This document shows, piece after piece, positions 10,617 to 20,593 of a stretch of DNA of 64,000 bases. Within the stretch, counting starts at the first letter, position 1; each line of letters begins with the position of its first letter. The notes beneath the pieces are model-generated. The model ran no database searches and was not told where the DNA came from. It saw only the letters and a list, made by a program, of their open reading frames with translations. Both the position numbers and the translations under genes were made by a program. Origin of the DNA: Lentinula raphanica (taxonomy: Eukaryota; Basidiomycota; Agaricomycetes; Agaricales; Omphalotaceae); NCBI GenBank assembly GCA_027919835.1, contig JANVFP010000005.1, positions 806,001 to 870,000 on the forward strand. Direction: 5' to 3'.

Positions 10617-12128
10617 TCAATCGACTGACCACTTTTTTGCAGATGCTGTTCTTGTGCCTCGCTTCCGTTTGGCAGCCGGAGCTTGGCTGTGGTCATTGTC
10701 GATTGCAGGTTCAGGTCCGTTTTTGCGTTTGCGATTTTGCTGAGCAGATGGTGGAGCTGCGACCGTGGACCGTGTTGATCTTCGGACCAGAGCATCAGAT
10801 GTCTCAGCTCCCTTGTCATCTTTGCGTCCCGATTCATTCAATCCTGAAGCAGCAGTGGAACGAGTTGCTCTGGGGCCAAGAGCTTCTTCAACTCTCTCAG
10901 ATCCCCCGGCGCCTTCGATTGGTTCAGTGGCATAGAACCAAAACCTGTTGTCCTTCTTCTTCCCATTTTTGACACTGCCTTTCTTGGCCGGAGCTTTATG
11001 TATTGCTGGTGGCGGACCTTCCAAAGGAGGCGACGGTACTGAAATAGGTGCTTGAGTGGTTGGTGCGCTCATCGAAGGAAGTGCAGGAGCATCAGGAGCG
11101 TCAGAGTTTGGCAAGATAACCTCAACAGGAGATATGGGAGTGTTGGATGTAGGTGGCAGAGGAGGATCTATGTCGTCGAGATGCCTAACATCAGGTGCGC
11201 TAATGTCTGCGGTGTCATGTGTGGGAGGTGGGGTGTACACTGAACGTGACTGGACATCCAAGGTGGGTGATTGCGGCACAGAAGGCTGCAGTTCCTTGGT
11301 CTGCTGAGTTTCCATAGTAGGCGTAGTAGTTCCAGGGCTTCCAATAACAACACGATCTACGACAACATTCTCTCCGTTTGAGGCTAGATCTGTAGCGTCC
11401 GTGTTCTCGGTAGTGGGTATGGATCCCTCGTGACCTTCAGCAGGGGGTACGTGGGGGTTTGTGGATGCTTCGGGATGTTCAGCAGGGGGCACGCGCGAGT
11501 TTGTGAACACTTCGGGACGTTCAGCAGAGGGCCCGTGGGAGTTTGTAGATGCTTCAGGATGTTCAGCAAGGGGCACGCAGGAGTTTTTGAATGCTTCGGG
11601 ACGTTCAGCAGAGGGCACGCGGAAGTTTGTGGATGCTTCGGGACATTCAGCAGGGGGCATGCGAGAATCTGTAGCCAAGTGTTTTCGAAACTCAAAAGGA
11701 ATTGTCGCCGATACTGCCCCATGCTCTGCAAAATATTCAGCAAGTCCGAATACTACAGAGCCTTTCACAGCCTTGTCCAACGGATTTTGAAGTGTCGGGC
11801 AGCTGTGTTTTGCAATGTCGATATATGTTTCCGGGCTTTTACCTAAATCGGTATAGAGAGGTAGTCCTGAGCGACCAGAATACTCTGCAGGATTCAAAAT
11901 GAGCACTGAATGAGGCTGCGATACATGATAACTTGACATACGCCACAGTGATTTGAGATACGAGGAAAGCAGATCTCGAAGATTCTGAATCGGAACATCC
12001 TCAGGCACAATATCTGGAAAGCGTGGGCGGTTGTCTGCATCCAGAGGAATTGAGTACTTTTTGAGTCCCGTGTCTGTAGGAACAGTCCCTGTACAAGGGC
12101 ATGAATGTCGGTTCATTGAGATGAGCAT
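10617..12128 (-). CDS. Unknown protein with 14-residue tandem repeats and basic tail, 503 aa
   Basis: A single open frame from ATG at 12128 to the stop at 10617 gives 503 residues. The first ~155 residues look globular (RDLLSSYLKSLWRMSSYHV, AEYFAEHG). Then come about six copies of a 14-residue unit of the form RVPPAEHPEASTNS (DNA 42-bp units, full copies 11461-11670). A long Pro/Thr/Ser-rich linker follows, and then a Lys/Arg-rich C-terminus with two RRSTRST/PRATRSTAA motifs and KRKRGTRTA, typical of nuclear localisation. I know no named family. CTTAAG arrays on both sides suggest it is cargo of, or the only gene of, an unusual repeat element. An additional 5' exon cannot be excluded. Confidence 0.55.
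   Translation of the reverse strand: MLISMNRHSCPCTGTVPTDTGLKKYSIPLDADNRPRFPDIVPEDVPIQNLRDLLSSYLKSLWRMSSYHVSQPHSVLILNPAEYSGRSGLPLYTDLGKSPETYIDIAKHSCPTLQNPLDKAVKGSVVFGLAEYFAEHGAVSATIPFEFRKHLATDSRMPPAECPEASTNFRVPSAERPEAFKNSCVPLAEHPEASTNSHGPSAERPEVFTNSRVPPAEHPEASTNPHVPPAEGHEGSIPTTENTDATDLASNGENVVVDRVVIGSPGTTTPTMETQQTKELQPSVPQSPTLDVQSRSVYTPPPTHDTADISAPDVRHLDDIDPPLPPTSNTPISPVEVILPNSDAPDAPALPSMSAPTTQAPISVPSPPLEGPPPAIHKAPAKKGSVKNGKKKDNRFWFYATEPIEGAGGSERVEEALGPRATRSTAASGLNESGRKDDKGAETSDALVRRSTRSTVAAPPSAQQNRKRKNGPEPAIDNDHSQAPAAKRKRGTRTASAKKWSVD
11430..11671 (-). repeat. 42-bp in-frame tandem repeat inside the 10617-12128 gene
   Basis: Five full 42-bp units (11461-11502, 11503-11544, 11545-11586, 11587-11628, 11629-11670) plus a partial one at 11430-11460. 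Each holds CGGGA or CAGGA followed by TTCAGCA and a GGGG/AGGGC core. Their length is a multiple of three, so copy-number change would alter protein length without frameshift. Confidence 0.9.
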
Positions 12129-12515
12129 AGTAAGATGACTTACAGGCTGAACAGACTTGTATGTCCACTTAAGTCCAGTCCACTTAAGTGCGTTCTGACT
12201 TCATTTTAGACCTCAAGATCGTGAACTCTAGTCTGCCGGTAAGTTGTCTTAAGTCACTTTGTGCTTCTGATACTGACATGTTCACTTCTAGGTCTTGAGT
12301 CGCACACGCTTAAGTTTTGCAGCTTAAGTCGGGAGGGCAGTGGGGTACTCAAGTGGGGTACTCAAGTCGGCTTAAGATTGCTCATTGGGTGTAGAGTAAC
12401 TTAAGTTCTATAAGGCCGTGCTGTATAGTAAATCTATTTGTATACATCTTAAGATGACCTCGAGTCGACATAAAGTTGGTGACACAATACGCTTGAGTCT
12501 TAAGTGAAGCTAACA
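12129..12515. repeat. CTTAAG-rich array, right side
   Basis: About ten CTTAAG words in 390 bp, with TCCACTTAAGT twice in 20 bp (about 12168 and 12179) and GGGGTACTCAAGT twice (about 12344 and 12356). It mirrors the left array. The edges TTGACTTAAGATTCAG (left) and CACTTAAGACTCAAG (right, reverse strand) are similar and could be inverted termini. No target duplication is evident. Confidence 0.75.
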
Positions 12516-13183
12516 TAGTTACGGTCCTCGTGCCAAGTTGAGGTGGCCTAACTGGAAAAGAATGGTGAGTCTCAAGCTCCATCCTTAATCTGTTATCGAC
12601 TTGGAAAACATCATGATCAATTCTTTGTGTAGAGAGCCGCTGTCGAACGTTTCCAAGAAATGGTGACCAAGGTCATTGTCCGATGTAGTTCCAAAGTTTC
12701 CCATCAAAGTACCGAAAGTATCGAAGATACTGAACTTGATCACTACATTTCGGTGAGCATTTCCATTCAACTCGTCGATCTGAAACCTGTCTAATTGTCA
12801 TCATATGTGTACCCGTCCTGACTCCTCACCGGCACCCATTATTCAAGTCCGCACAAAGAGCTTCCGAGGCTTCCAAGATCTTTAAAGCCCTTGTTGAAGC
12901 TACGATAAAGTGGGAAAACGAGCATGAGGACTCTACTGATCTTCCGAAAATCGTTGCCCTGTCAGAAAAGGAGTGGGATTTCACTACTACTAGACTCAAC
13001 CCTCAGGAAGATGAACTAGTGAAAATATGGAGAGGAGAGTACAGCGCTGAGAATGCAGCAAAGGCCGATAGCATTGTCAATGCTCTTTCTAGAGAAGTCA
13101 ACTCCCTGGTAGAGGAATTTCATAGTATAACCGGGCTCACTGTGACGGTCCCAAACGAGCCACATGAACAACACCAGTACTAG
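12514..13183 (+). CDS. 3' exons of an unknown protein; start not found
   Basis: A clean splice path is open from 12514: exon end 12564 (GTGAGT), exon 12633-12752, exon 12848-13183 ending in TAG. All junctions keep frame. The terminal 111 residues are hydrophilic and helical (ASKIFKALVEATIKWENEHE, SEKEWDFTTTRL, NALSREVNSLVEEFHS), and the codon pattern looks coding. Upstream the frame meets stops at 12511 inside the CTTAAG array, so the 5' end is missing, lies in undetected exons, or was displaced by the repeat. No family recognised. It is divergent from the 14-residue-repeat gene. Confidence 0.5.
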
Positions 13184-13963
13184 GAGAGGACGCTGCCAGG
13201 TTCTGTTAAAGTTGTTGAGGAATAGGCTGATACTATTCTACTGTGATTTGTACTTTGGTGTATATATACAAGGATCATAGAACTTATCCTGGAGCAGTGT
13301 GCGAAGGTGACGAATTATATCCTAGGACGCAGGATCCACAGGGATATCCAGTGATCCACTGATTTGGCACTGGCAGTCACTTTGGAAGGTTGGGCGCTAA
13401 TTCATCCTCCTTTTCCTTCAATCACCCGCGCTCAACAAGACACATCCATGATCCATCCGTCCGTCCCAACTGTATACTGACTTTATTCGCTTTACTCTTC
13501 GCTGAGCAGGCTTAGCAAAGTATAGGATGTCGATGAACTTTCTGGATTCTGATGTACCTAGTAGTACCTTCAAATTTTGAAGCTCACCTCGGACCTACCC
13601 ACCACTGATAATCCACCATCTCCAAGTCGGGCTATCTCAGGTGATCCCTCTTGGATCCCCTCTGTCATTGGACAGCATTGGACTAACTTTGAATTCTATT
13701 CGTTCAGTGACAAAGAAGGCGGGAAGCAAGAATCTTCTAGTCTTGTTCTCATACCCGTCGAACTTTCTTTCCCATAAAGCACCATGCATCATCGACATCT
13801 ATGATAGTAATTCACTATTCGCTCCAGATGTTGGTATAAAGAGGGTCAAGTAGGACACACGCCTTAGCACGAGGGAGTCTCTTCAACTCAGTCTCCTCTT
13901 TTCCCTTGTTCCCTTGTGAACGATACTGGAACGTTTGAACCGTCAAAGTAGTATACTAGTACG
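13184..13963. other. Intergenic; contains the hydrolase promoter
   Basis: There is no gene that I can support. A TATAAA box lies at 13835-13840, 124 bp before the hydrolase start, followed by a CT-rich leader. Confidence 0.5.
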
Positions 13964-15436
13964 ATGTCTTCCAAGGCCAACTTGTACACCTCTATTCCTC
14001 CTCTGGACGAGTCCAAGTTTGCTCTGCTCAGCTGGCCGCGTTTTCTCTGGATGAAAGCCAAGCTAACGCTCATTCGTCAGTTGTTTTCTTCACTCTACAA
14101 ACTACCGACACCGACTCACGCTTTCAAAATCTCACATTTTGTATCTCATAGCACTCATTATCGCCCGCGAAGTCCTCCTTTCCCCCTTTGTCTCCAGAAG
14201 CACAGGCAAACCCCTCAGCCGCATCATCGGTGATACACCTTTTCGGTTCATCACAGACTACTTCTCCGCAGCCGAGCTCCAGTATATCCTCGGTACGTCT
14301 GTCGGGATGTATTCTACCTGGGCAAGACAGGCGAAGCTCCCGATTACGATTGAGGAGATGAAGGATGGGGGGAAGTTGATGTGGATTGGGCCGAAGAGGA
14401 CTGATAGGATGCTGTTATACTGTCACGGTAAGGGTTTTCTTAGTTCCACATAACGAACGATGGACGCGTGACGATTGAGTTGGATTTTTATATGATACAT
14501 CGGCTGACCTCATGATTTATGCACTATGATTCGCAGGAGGAGCGTATATCTTCTCCGTCCAGATATTCACCATCTCGTTCTGGCGATATATCCAACAGAA
14601 ACTCGAAGAGCGAGGGCTCAAAGTAGGAATCGCGATCATGTCGTACTGTAAGTGTTCCTGTACATGTCAGCACCAACTCTCACTCTAACTCCTCCGCTCA
14701 ACCATCGTTCTGGCATGACCGTGACAATCCAACAGCCCTAGTCCCCGTCGCTCAATTCCCCACTCCCCTCTGGCAAACCAGCCACGCCATCAACCATCTC
14801 CTCACAACCGAACACGTTAAACCATCCAACCTCGTCCTCGTCGGGGACTCTGCCGGAGGCAACCTCGTCTCCCAAGTCTTGTCCTCCATGCTTCACCCCC
14901 TGTTCGAACCCCGCATTATCCCAGAAGGAACTAGGCTCCGAGGAGCGTATATGATGTCTCCCTGGGTCTCGCTCACAGGGGCTTATTACCCCAACACCAA
15001 CGAAGGCGAGGGTGGTGCCACCAAATCTGAGGATATCCCTTCTTTCACCGAAAACGACCACTGCGATATCATCGGCAAGAAAGCCTTGCTCTACTGGGGC
15101 CACACCATCCTCGACGGTGCTCCCAACCCCTCCCTAGACTCTTCCTACCTCGAACCCATCAACGCTTCATTTGACTGGTACCAAGGCCTCCCGAGCGTCG
15201 TCGAGCGCGTGTTCGTATCGACCGGAGGCGGAGAATGTCTTCGAGATGCAGATAGGTTGTTTTATGAGAAGAAGATCAAGCCGTTCCATGATGATGCGGT
15301 TTTCTTCGAGGATGAGCGAGGGGTACATAATGATCCGTTTTTCGATTTCAACGTTGCGGATGGACCGGTGGGAGGTGAGAGGCAGAGTTTGACGCCGAGG
15401 GTGTTGGACTGGGTTCGGGAGTGTTTTGAAGAGTAG
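13964..15436 (+). CDS. Alpha/beta hydrolase, HSL family (steryl-acetyl-hydrolase-like), 399 aa
   Basis: Four exons (13964-14075, 14152-14427, 14537-14647, 14736-15436) join to 1200 nt, 400 codons, with GT-AG introns of 76, 109 and 88 bp. The oxyanion-hole motif YCHGGAY is at residues 127-133 and the nucleophile elbow GDSAGGN has Ser205. The later acid (GGGECLRDADRLF) and His (ERGVHNDPFF) complete an HSL/Say1-type triad. A hydrophobic stretch after residue 30 (LIPLIIAREVLLSPFV) could be a membrane anchor, as in yeast Say1, which deacetylates sterols at the ER. Substrate is not deducible; esterase activity is a family inference. The gene looks intact. Confidence 0.85.
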
Positions 15437-16594
15437 GTTGGCATTGAACGTTGAACATCGAACGATGAAGATGTGAAGCCTTGAATTGGTAAAGGAGAGA
15501 CAGTTTTGAAGAAGACCAATGTATGTGTATTATCGCTTGTCCACAATTCACAACTTTCTTGTCCAACATCCGTTTTCTTGGCCGCGAAACACGGGGCATT
15601 TTCGATGAATGCCTCCAATTCAATCTTATTGACAGACAAACTTTTCGCCGCTGATACACTTTTGATATGGTTATCATCCTCGGCATGAGTATAGCGCAGT
15701 ACGTGTTCCGTATTTCATGCATCCCGTTTAAGCGTGTACTGAAGCTTGACCATACTTAGCCTTGAAATCTGAAAGCTGAGGCTCGCGCTCATGACTCGGT
15801 CCTCCACGATTCAGTCTACAGCATCAAGATACATATAGTCTCCCTCACCCGTGACTCTGGTTCTACGCTCCATATAGATGATATACTTACTTCACTTCCT
15901 TCAACTCAGCGGACCGTTCGCGTCAGCGGTGCATTCAGAAACCATGTTGAGTGGCACTGGTACATACTACTTTAGGCTACTTTTCTCTATATGATGAACA
16001 CTCAAGTCTACTCAAGTCCTCAGGAGCTGTTTCATGGATCCGTCATGAAACCTTACGTGAAAAAGTATTTCCCGTACGTTTCAGCCTACTTTCCATGGTT
16101 TTCTCGGGATCTCAATGACACCTTTGAGCTTCGGGTTCCAATCTCCAGGGCCTGCAAGTGTTCATCGATATCGTGGCGTATCATCGCTAAGGCATCATCC
16201 ATATAAACCCTTATAAACCACGTTAATCTGTGACACAGTAAGTAATCGGTTTACCGCGTTGTAGTCATAACTGATATTTATCGGTGGTCACTTATCGCTC
16301 GCTCAAACTCTAGAGATCAGGTTGAACCGCAAATTCAATCGTTGATTAATTCTGAGACACTAACCCAGTGGCTGAAGCGTTGAGGTTGCTGAGGTCTAAG
16401 TCAAAGGTTCACGTTCAAGGAGTGAACTAGACTGAATGGATGTAGATCGTCTTAGATCCGTGGTGCGTTATTCCCTATCACTGTTTAATTAGCTTCAGAC
16501 CTTTGATTTTGATGGAGACTCGCGTGCTTATTCAGAATGGCTCATTCGCGAAATTCTGTTACTCCTATGAAAGCATAATTTGTCGCCTCCTTAG
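15437..16594. other. Intergenic, nothing recognised
   Basis: This is the hydrolase 3' region and about 1 kb without a splice-consistent gene. The open frames are short and have no family resemblance. Confidence 0.5.
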
Positions 16595-16960
16595 GCATAA
16601 CGAGGACCCCTGATAATACGGTAGCATGACTTATGTCAGTTCGCACAATTTTGACCCCCAAAATGGGTACTCACCCAGATTTTGGTTCGCACAATAATGG
16701 CCGCCGCAGGCGGAGCTTCAGCCCAGTTCGCACAAAATATGGGCGGATTTGGGCAACTTTTGAGATGATTTTGCAGGTAGTACAGGCCGGCATGGAGCGG
16801 CACTCGGCATACAGCACATCGGGCCGAAAATTTTGAACCTACCCTGGGGTTCGCACAATTTTTGGTGGAATTTTTTCAAAAACGGTTCGCACAAAACTGC
16901 CCAAATCATACCGATTTAGGATAAGGGTCCTTGGTCTATTATCAGGGGTCCTGCATAACG
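16595..16960. mobile_element. hAT-like MITE, copy 2, with perfect 8-bp target duplication
   Basis: The element body is 16603-16952 (350 bp). The ends AGGACCCCTGATAATA and TATTATCAGGGGTCCT are perfect 16-bp inverted repeats. They are flanked by identical GCATAACG octamers at 16595-16602 and 16953-16960. The interior carries GTTCGCACAA-type words about six times on the plus strand. It has no ORF. The termini match those of 7375-8032, so both are members of one family; 8-bp duplications are characteristic of hAT-superfamily insertion. Confidence 0.92.
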
Positions 16961-17802
16961 ATGGCCCCAGTACGGTTCCAATTGAGAAATTTGAACGGCA
17001 TGCGCCGAGGACCGAACTGGACCGAAGGGAGCACGATATGTCTTCATCTTAGCAAGCTTGGGACTCGTTGACATTATTTACACTCCTCTAAGCCTAGAAG
17101 TTTTACTCCGCTACGCTGAGTTTTTCGTCAACTTCGGAGGTCACTGAGGCGATTTCCAACATTAACCGTATAAACTAGTAAACTCCAACATGGGCTAAGT
17201 TTCATTTTTTTAGAATAAGAAAATTCAGGAAAATTCCTCTTTACGGTTTATCATGATTTCGGTCAAATTGGCGGCAGACGAGTGATCGCAGCAGAGGATT
17301 ATTGCAAGTTTCTCATTTGGACAACGGTGAGCTTTTTTCGTTCAATGTCTTAACAAATATACGAAACAGGGATTAGCAACAGGACACTTCCGAAGAGAGA
17401 GGTATCTTGGCCAAGATCATTATAGTGACTCCACCGAACGGCGCTCATATAACAAGTTGCTACTACCCCCGAGTCCCCCGAGTCCCCCGTAGAACTGTAT
17501 CGAACTTGCATCGCATTTGAAGACTACCAATCCAAGCCTCGAGGGATACACGGCTCCATCCGGAGATGGGATCCCACATGAGCTCCACAGCTTCGTCTTG
17601 GTTCACATTTAGTAGAGATTTTGTGACACTGGAATTTCATTATGGCAGTGGAAATGTTCAGCATAAAAGCGACCCCCCTTTCTCTGGTCCTATCTTCGTT
17701 CTTTGATCGATCTTGCACCTCATCTAGTACTGCTTTATCACTGTTCTTAACGCCCGTGTTCAACATTGCAAACCAGCCTGCTGTTTTCCAACATTCTTGA
17801 CG
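16961..17802. other. Intergenic and P450 promoter
   Basis: No gene supported. A TATA-like CATAAAAG lies at 17662-17669, about 135 bp before the P450 start, followed by a C-rich and CT-rich tract. Confidence 0.45.
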
Positions 17803-20077
17803 ATGGAGTACTCACTACAAATTGCTTTCCTTGTTATACTAACGACCGCATGGTTAACGACGTCGCGGTCCAAATCTCGTCTATTCGCTCGATCTGCACA
17901 TCTCAAACCAGTACCAGGTCCTAAAGGCCTTCCATTCATTGGCAATGCTCTCGCAATGCCGCGCGTCAGAGAATGGAAGGTTTTCAAGGAGTGGGCTAAT
18001 GTTTATGGTATCTATTTTTTGTATGACCTCTTCTGTTGATCGCATACCCATCCTACGTTCCTAGGAAATATCTTCAGAGTGTCAGTTTTTGGACGCACTA
18101 TCATCGTTGTCAACTCGTTTGATATCGCTATCGAACTCATGGAGAAGAGAGGTGCAATGTATTCTTCCCGTCCACGTCTGGTACGTACACTTGTTCCCGA
18201 ATAGTGGCGGTGGCTGATGGTAAGAGGTGTTTTTCCTGCGAAGATCATGGCTGGAAAGCTGTAAGACACCCCTTTTGCATCTGGACGGGTTTGATTGAAT
18301 CCGAGATCTAATCACATAGGATGGGTTTCAACGCAACGTATCCCCTTATGCCTTACAACGATGGACTACGAGCAGCCCGAAGACTTGCACATCACACACT
18401 GAGCCCTCGACCGGTCAAATCGATGCTTCACATTCCAGAGGAAGAAGGTGGACGGTGGCTTCGACGACTTCTTGACAACCCTAAAGCATGGAAACAGTCT
18501 GTTGCTGAGTAAGTTCTTCGATCTCAGTTTCAAGAATTGAAGCTGAAAATGTACAAGAGTGAATGGCGCAGTCACAACAAAGATTGTGTATGGATACCAG
18601 GCAGGTGGCGCCAAGGATCCTATGGTCAAAGCCTTCGAAGTTGCTCTCCATGCGTTCTCCTTGGCTATTGCTCCAGGCGCGCATCTTGTGGACTTTTTCC
18701 CTTCATGTTCGTTCGATAGCGACTCGTAATGTTTCAGCTTTTACTGACAATGTCGATCCATCACAGTGCAAAAAGTCCCGTCATGGCTCTTTCATTTTGG
18801 GTTTCGCGAGTTGGCCGACCACGGCAAGGACGCATTGATGTATTCTGTCGATGCAAGTTGGACTTTTGTGCAGAATCAGATTGTATGTTTGTTTCCCCTC
18901 AGAAATTGAATTTACCGGAGAGTTCAAATCTTATCAGGCTGCCGGGATTGCTCGACCATCAATGGCTTTAGATACTCTGAATTTAATCCAGAAGGAGACC
19001 AACCAGAAAGCGTCCGCGGATATGGACGAGGTTGCTAAATGGACGGCAGCAGCTACCGCTGGAGCTGGGGCACATACAGTGAGTATTGGTAAGATTATTA
19101 ACATGAGAATCACTGTGACTTACGTTAAGATAGCCTGTGTCTGCCTTGATGTTTTGGGTTCTGGCTATGGTCGCTCACCCTCAGTATGTTGCATACCTCA
19201 ACCGAGATGAGATACAACCTCTCTAATTCGAGATTTCAATGATGGTAGCGTGCAGAAGAAGGCTCAAGAAGAACTAGACCGTGTTGTCGGAAGAGACAGA
19301 CTTCCGAATCTGTCTGACAGAGAAAAACTTCCCTACATCGAAGCCATCATCAAGGAAGTTTTGCGCTGGCATCCCGTCACTCCTTGTGGTTCGTCTGCAA
19401 CGGAAGATGTGGTTTCATACTATACTTGACAATCCTTGCTCATTTCTAGGGGTTCCCCATACATCTACCGAAGACGATGAGTACGAGGGAATGTTCATCC
19501 CCAGCGGAACATCCATCATTTTGAATCAATGGGCAATGCTTCATGATCCTGCGTATTTCTCTGAACCAGAGAAGTTCCTGCCAGAAAGGTTCCTAGGCGA
19601 GTTTCCGGCTGATCGAGTTCGGGCAGGTAATCCTTATGCTATCGCGTTTGGGTTCGGTCGAAGGTGTGTGTGTACAATACCTTGCTGAGGATTGTACTGA
19701 GTCATTGGTTTCAATTTGTAGGATATGTCCCGGTCTCCATCTTGGTTCAGTGATGCTCTACTCCTTCATATCAAAGGCACTAGCGACGTTCGACATCAAG
19801 CGTCCAATCAGCGATGAAACTGGGAAAGAATATGATCCACCTGTGGACGCAGCACCTGGAAACGTCAGGTACCTATCTTGCTCTCTCTTGGGTTATTCAA
19901 CAGCTTCTGACGGATACGTACAGTTTCCCCGTCGAGTTTGACTGTCGTTTTGTCGCTAGGGATCAGCGAGCAGTTAATCTGATCAATCGAGACACGGAAG
20001 AGTTAGTAGCTCCAGATGGAATGCCTTCAGGTTTTGAAATACCTCCCGAATCTCACTCGTTGGCGCATCACTGGTGA
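17803..20077 (+). CDS. Cytochrome P450 monooxygenase, 12 exons, 545 aa
   Basis: Exons 17803-18007, 18065-18180, 18244-18260, 18320-18508, 18558-18706, 18767-18882, 18938-19078, 19134-19183, 19249-19388, 19450-19663, 19722-19868 and 19924-20077 sum to 1638 nt with all phases consistent. An N-terminal membrane anchor (residues 4-18) is followed by the Pro hinge [15 protein letters not shown]. The ExxR helix reads KEVLRW, and the heme loop [14 protein letters not shown] places the ligand Cys near residue 448. It resembles the multigene basidiomycete P450s usually annotated as O-methylsterigmatocystin-oxidoreductase-like; the substrate is unknown. The I-helix reads AGAGAHTPVSAL, so the usual acidic residue before Thr is His and the following Thr is Pro. 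The third exon is only 17 bp. It is isolated from other biosynthetic genes. Confidence 0.88.
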
Positions 20078-20593
20078 ACGCAAGCCTTTGCAGAATCTAA
20101 TGAATCTAGTAATTTTCTTTGGTTAAACATTTATCGTAGGCCTGAATGTATCATATAATGTGTACCTAGAATAATAGAAAGGCTGTAATCAGTTGCTTGA
20201 TATATGACCGGGATGCCATGTTTACAAGTAACTCACATACCATACATAACTAACAGATGTCGAACGGCTGAACATGAACAGTAGATATCGAATCAGTTGA
20301 TACAAGCGGGCGTCTCCTCGGTTTCACCGCAGACACAGCAGACGAATAAACGCACGATAGAAGCAATTGGGGTCTTGTATGAATGTGAATTGGCAACGAT
20401 AATGGTTAAAACCGCATTGACATTGATTTCACAATCTGAGAATCTAAAAAGGCAAAATCGCATAATGTTAAGTGGTAGAGGATAGATAGATGGTTCGAGG
20501 TCCGAGGATAAGACCATATAAACAAGAACAAGACGTCCGAGGAAGAACATGTAATGATAGGAAGATAGAAAGCGGTCCCGCCTAGGCGAGCTT
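20078..20593. other. Convergent 3' intergenic region
   Basis: Lies between the P450 (plus) and the SNARE gene (minus). It is AT-rich, with no gene supported. Confidence 0.5.

Noticed and set aside
11430..11846. 138- and 109-residue plus-strand frames opposite the 14-residue repeat gene
   Set aside because: They are antisense shadows of the 42-bp repeats, which are open in several frames because their length is a multiple of three.
10133..12515. The CTTAAG block as a classic LTR retrotransposon or hAT element
   Set aside because: No long direct repeats, no reverse transcriptase, integrase or transposase motifs, and no 5- or 8-bp target duplication found at the edges.
17455..17490. CCCCCGAGTC direct repeat as a possible regulatory array
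   Set aside because: Only two or three copies in low-complexity context; no support for function.
13964..20077. Hydrolase plus P450 as a secondary-metabolite cluster
   Set aside because: There is no synthase, transporter or regulator between or beside them, and a MITE and 2.4 kb of spacer separate the two genes.
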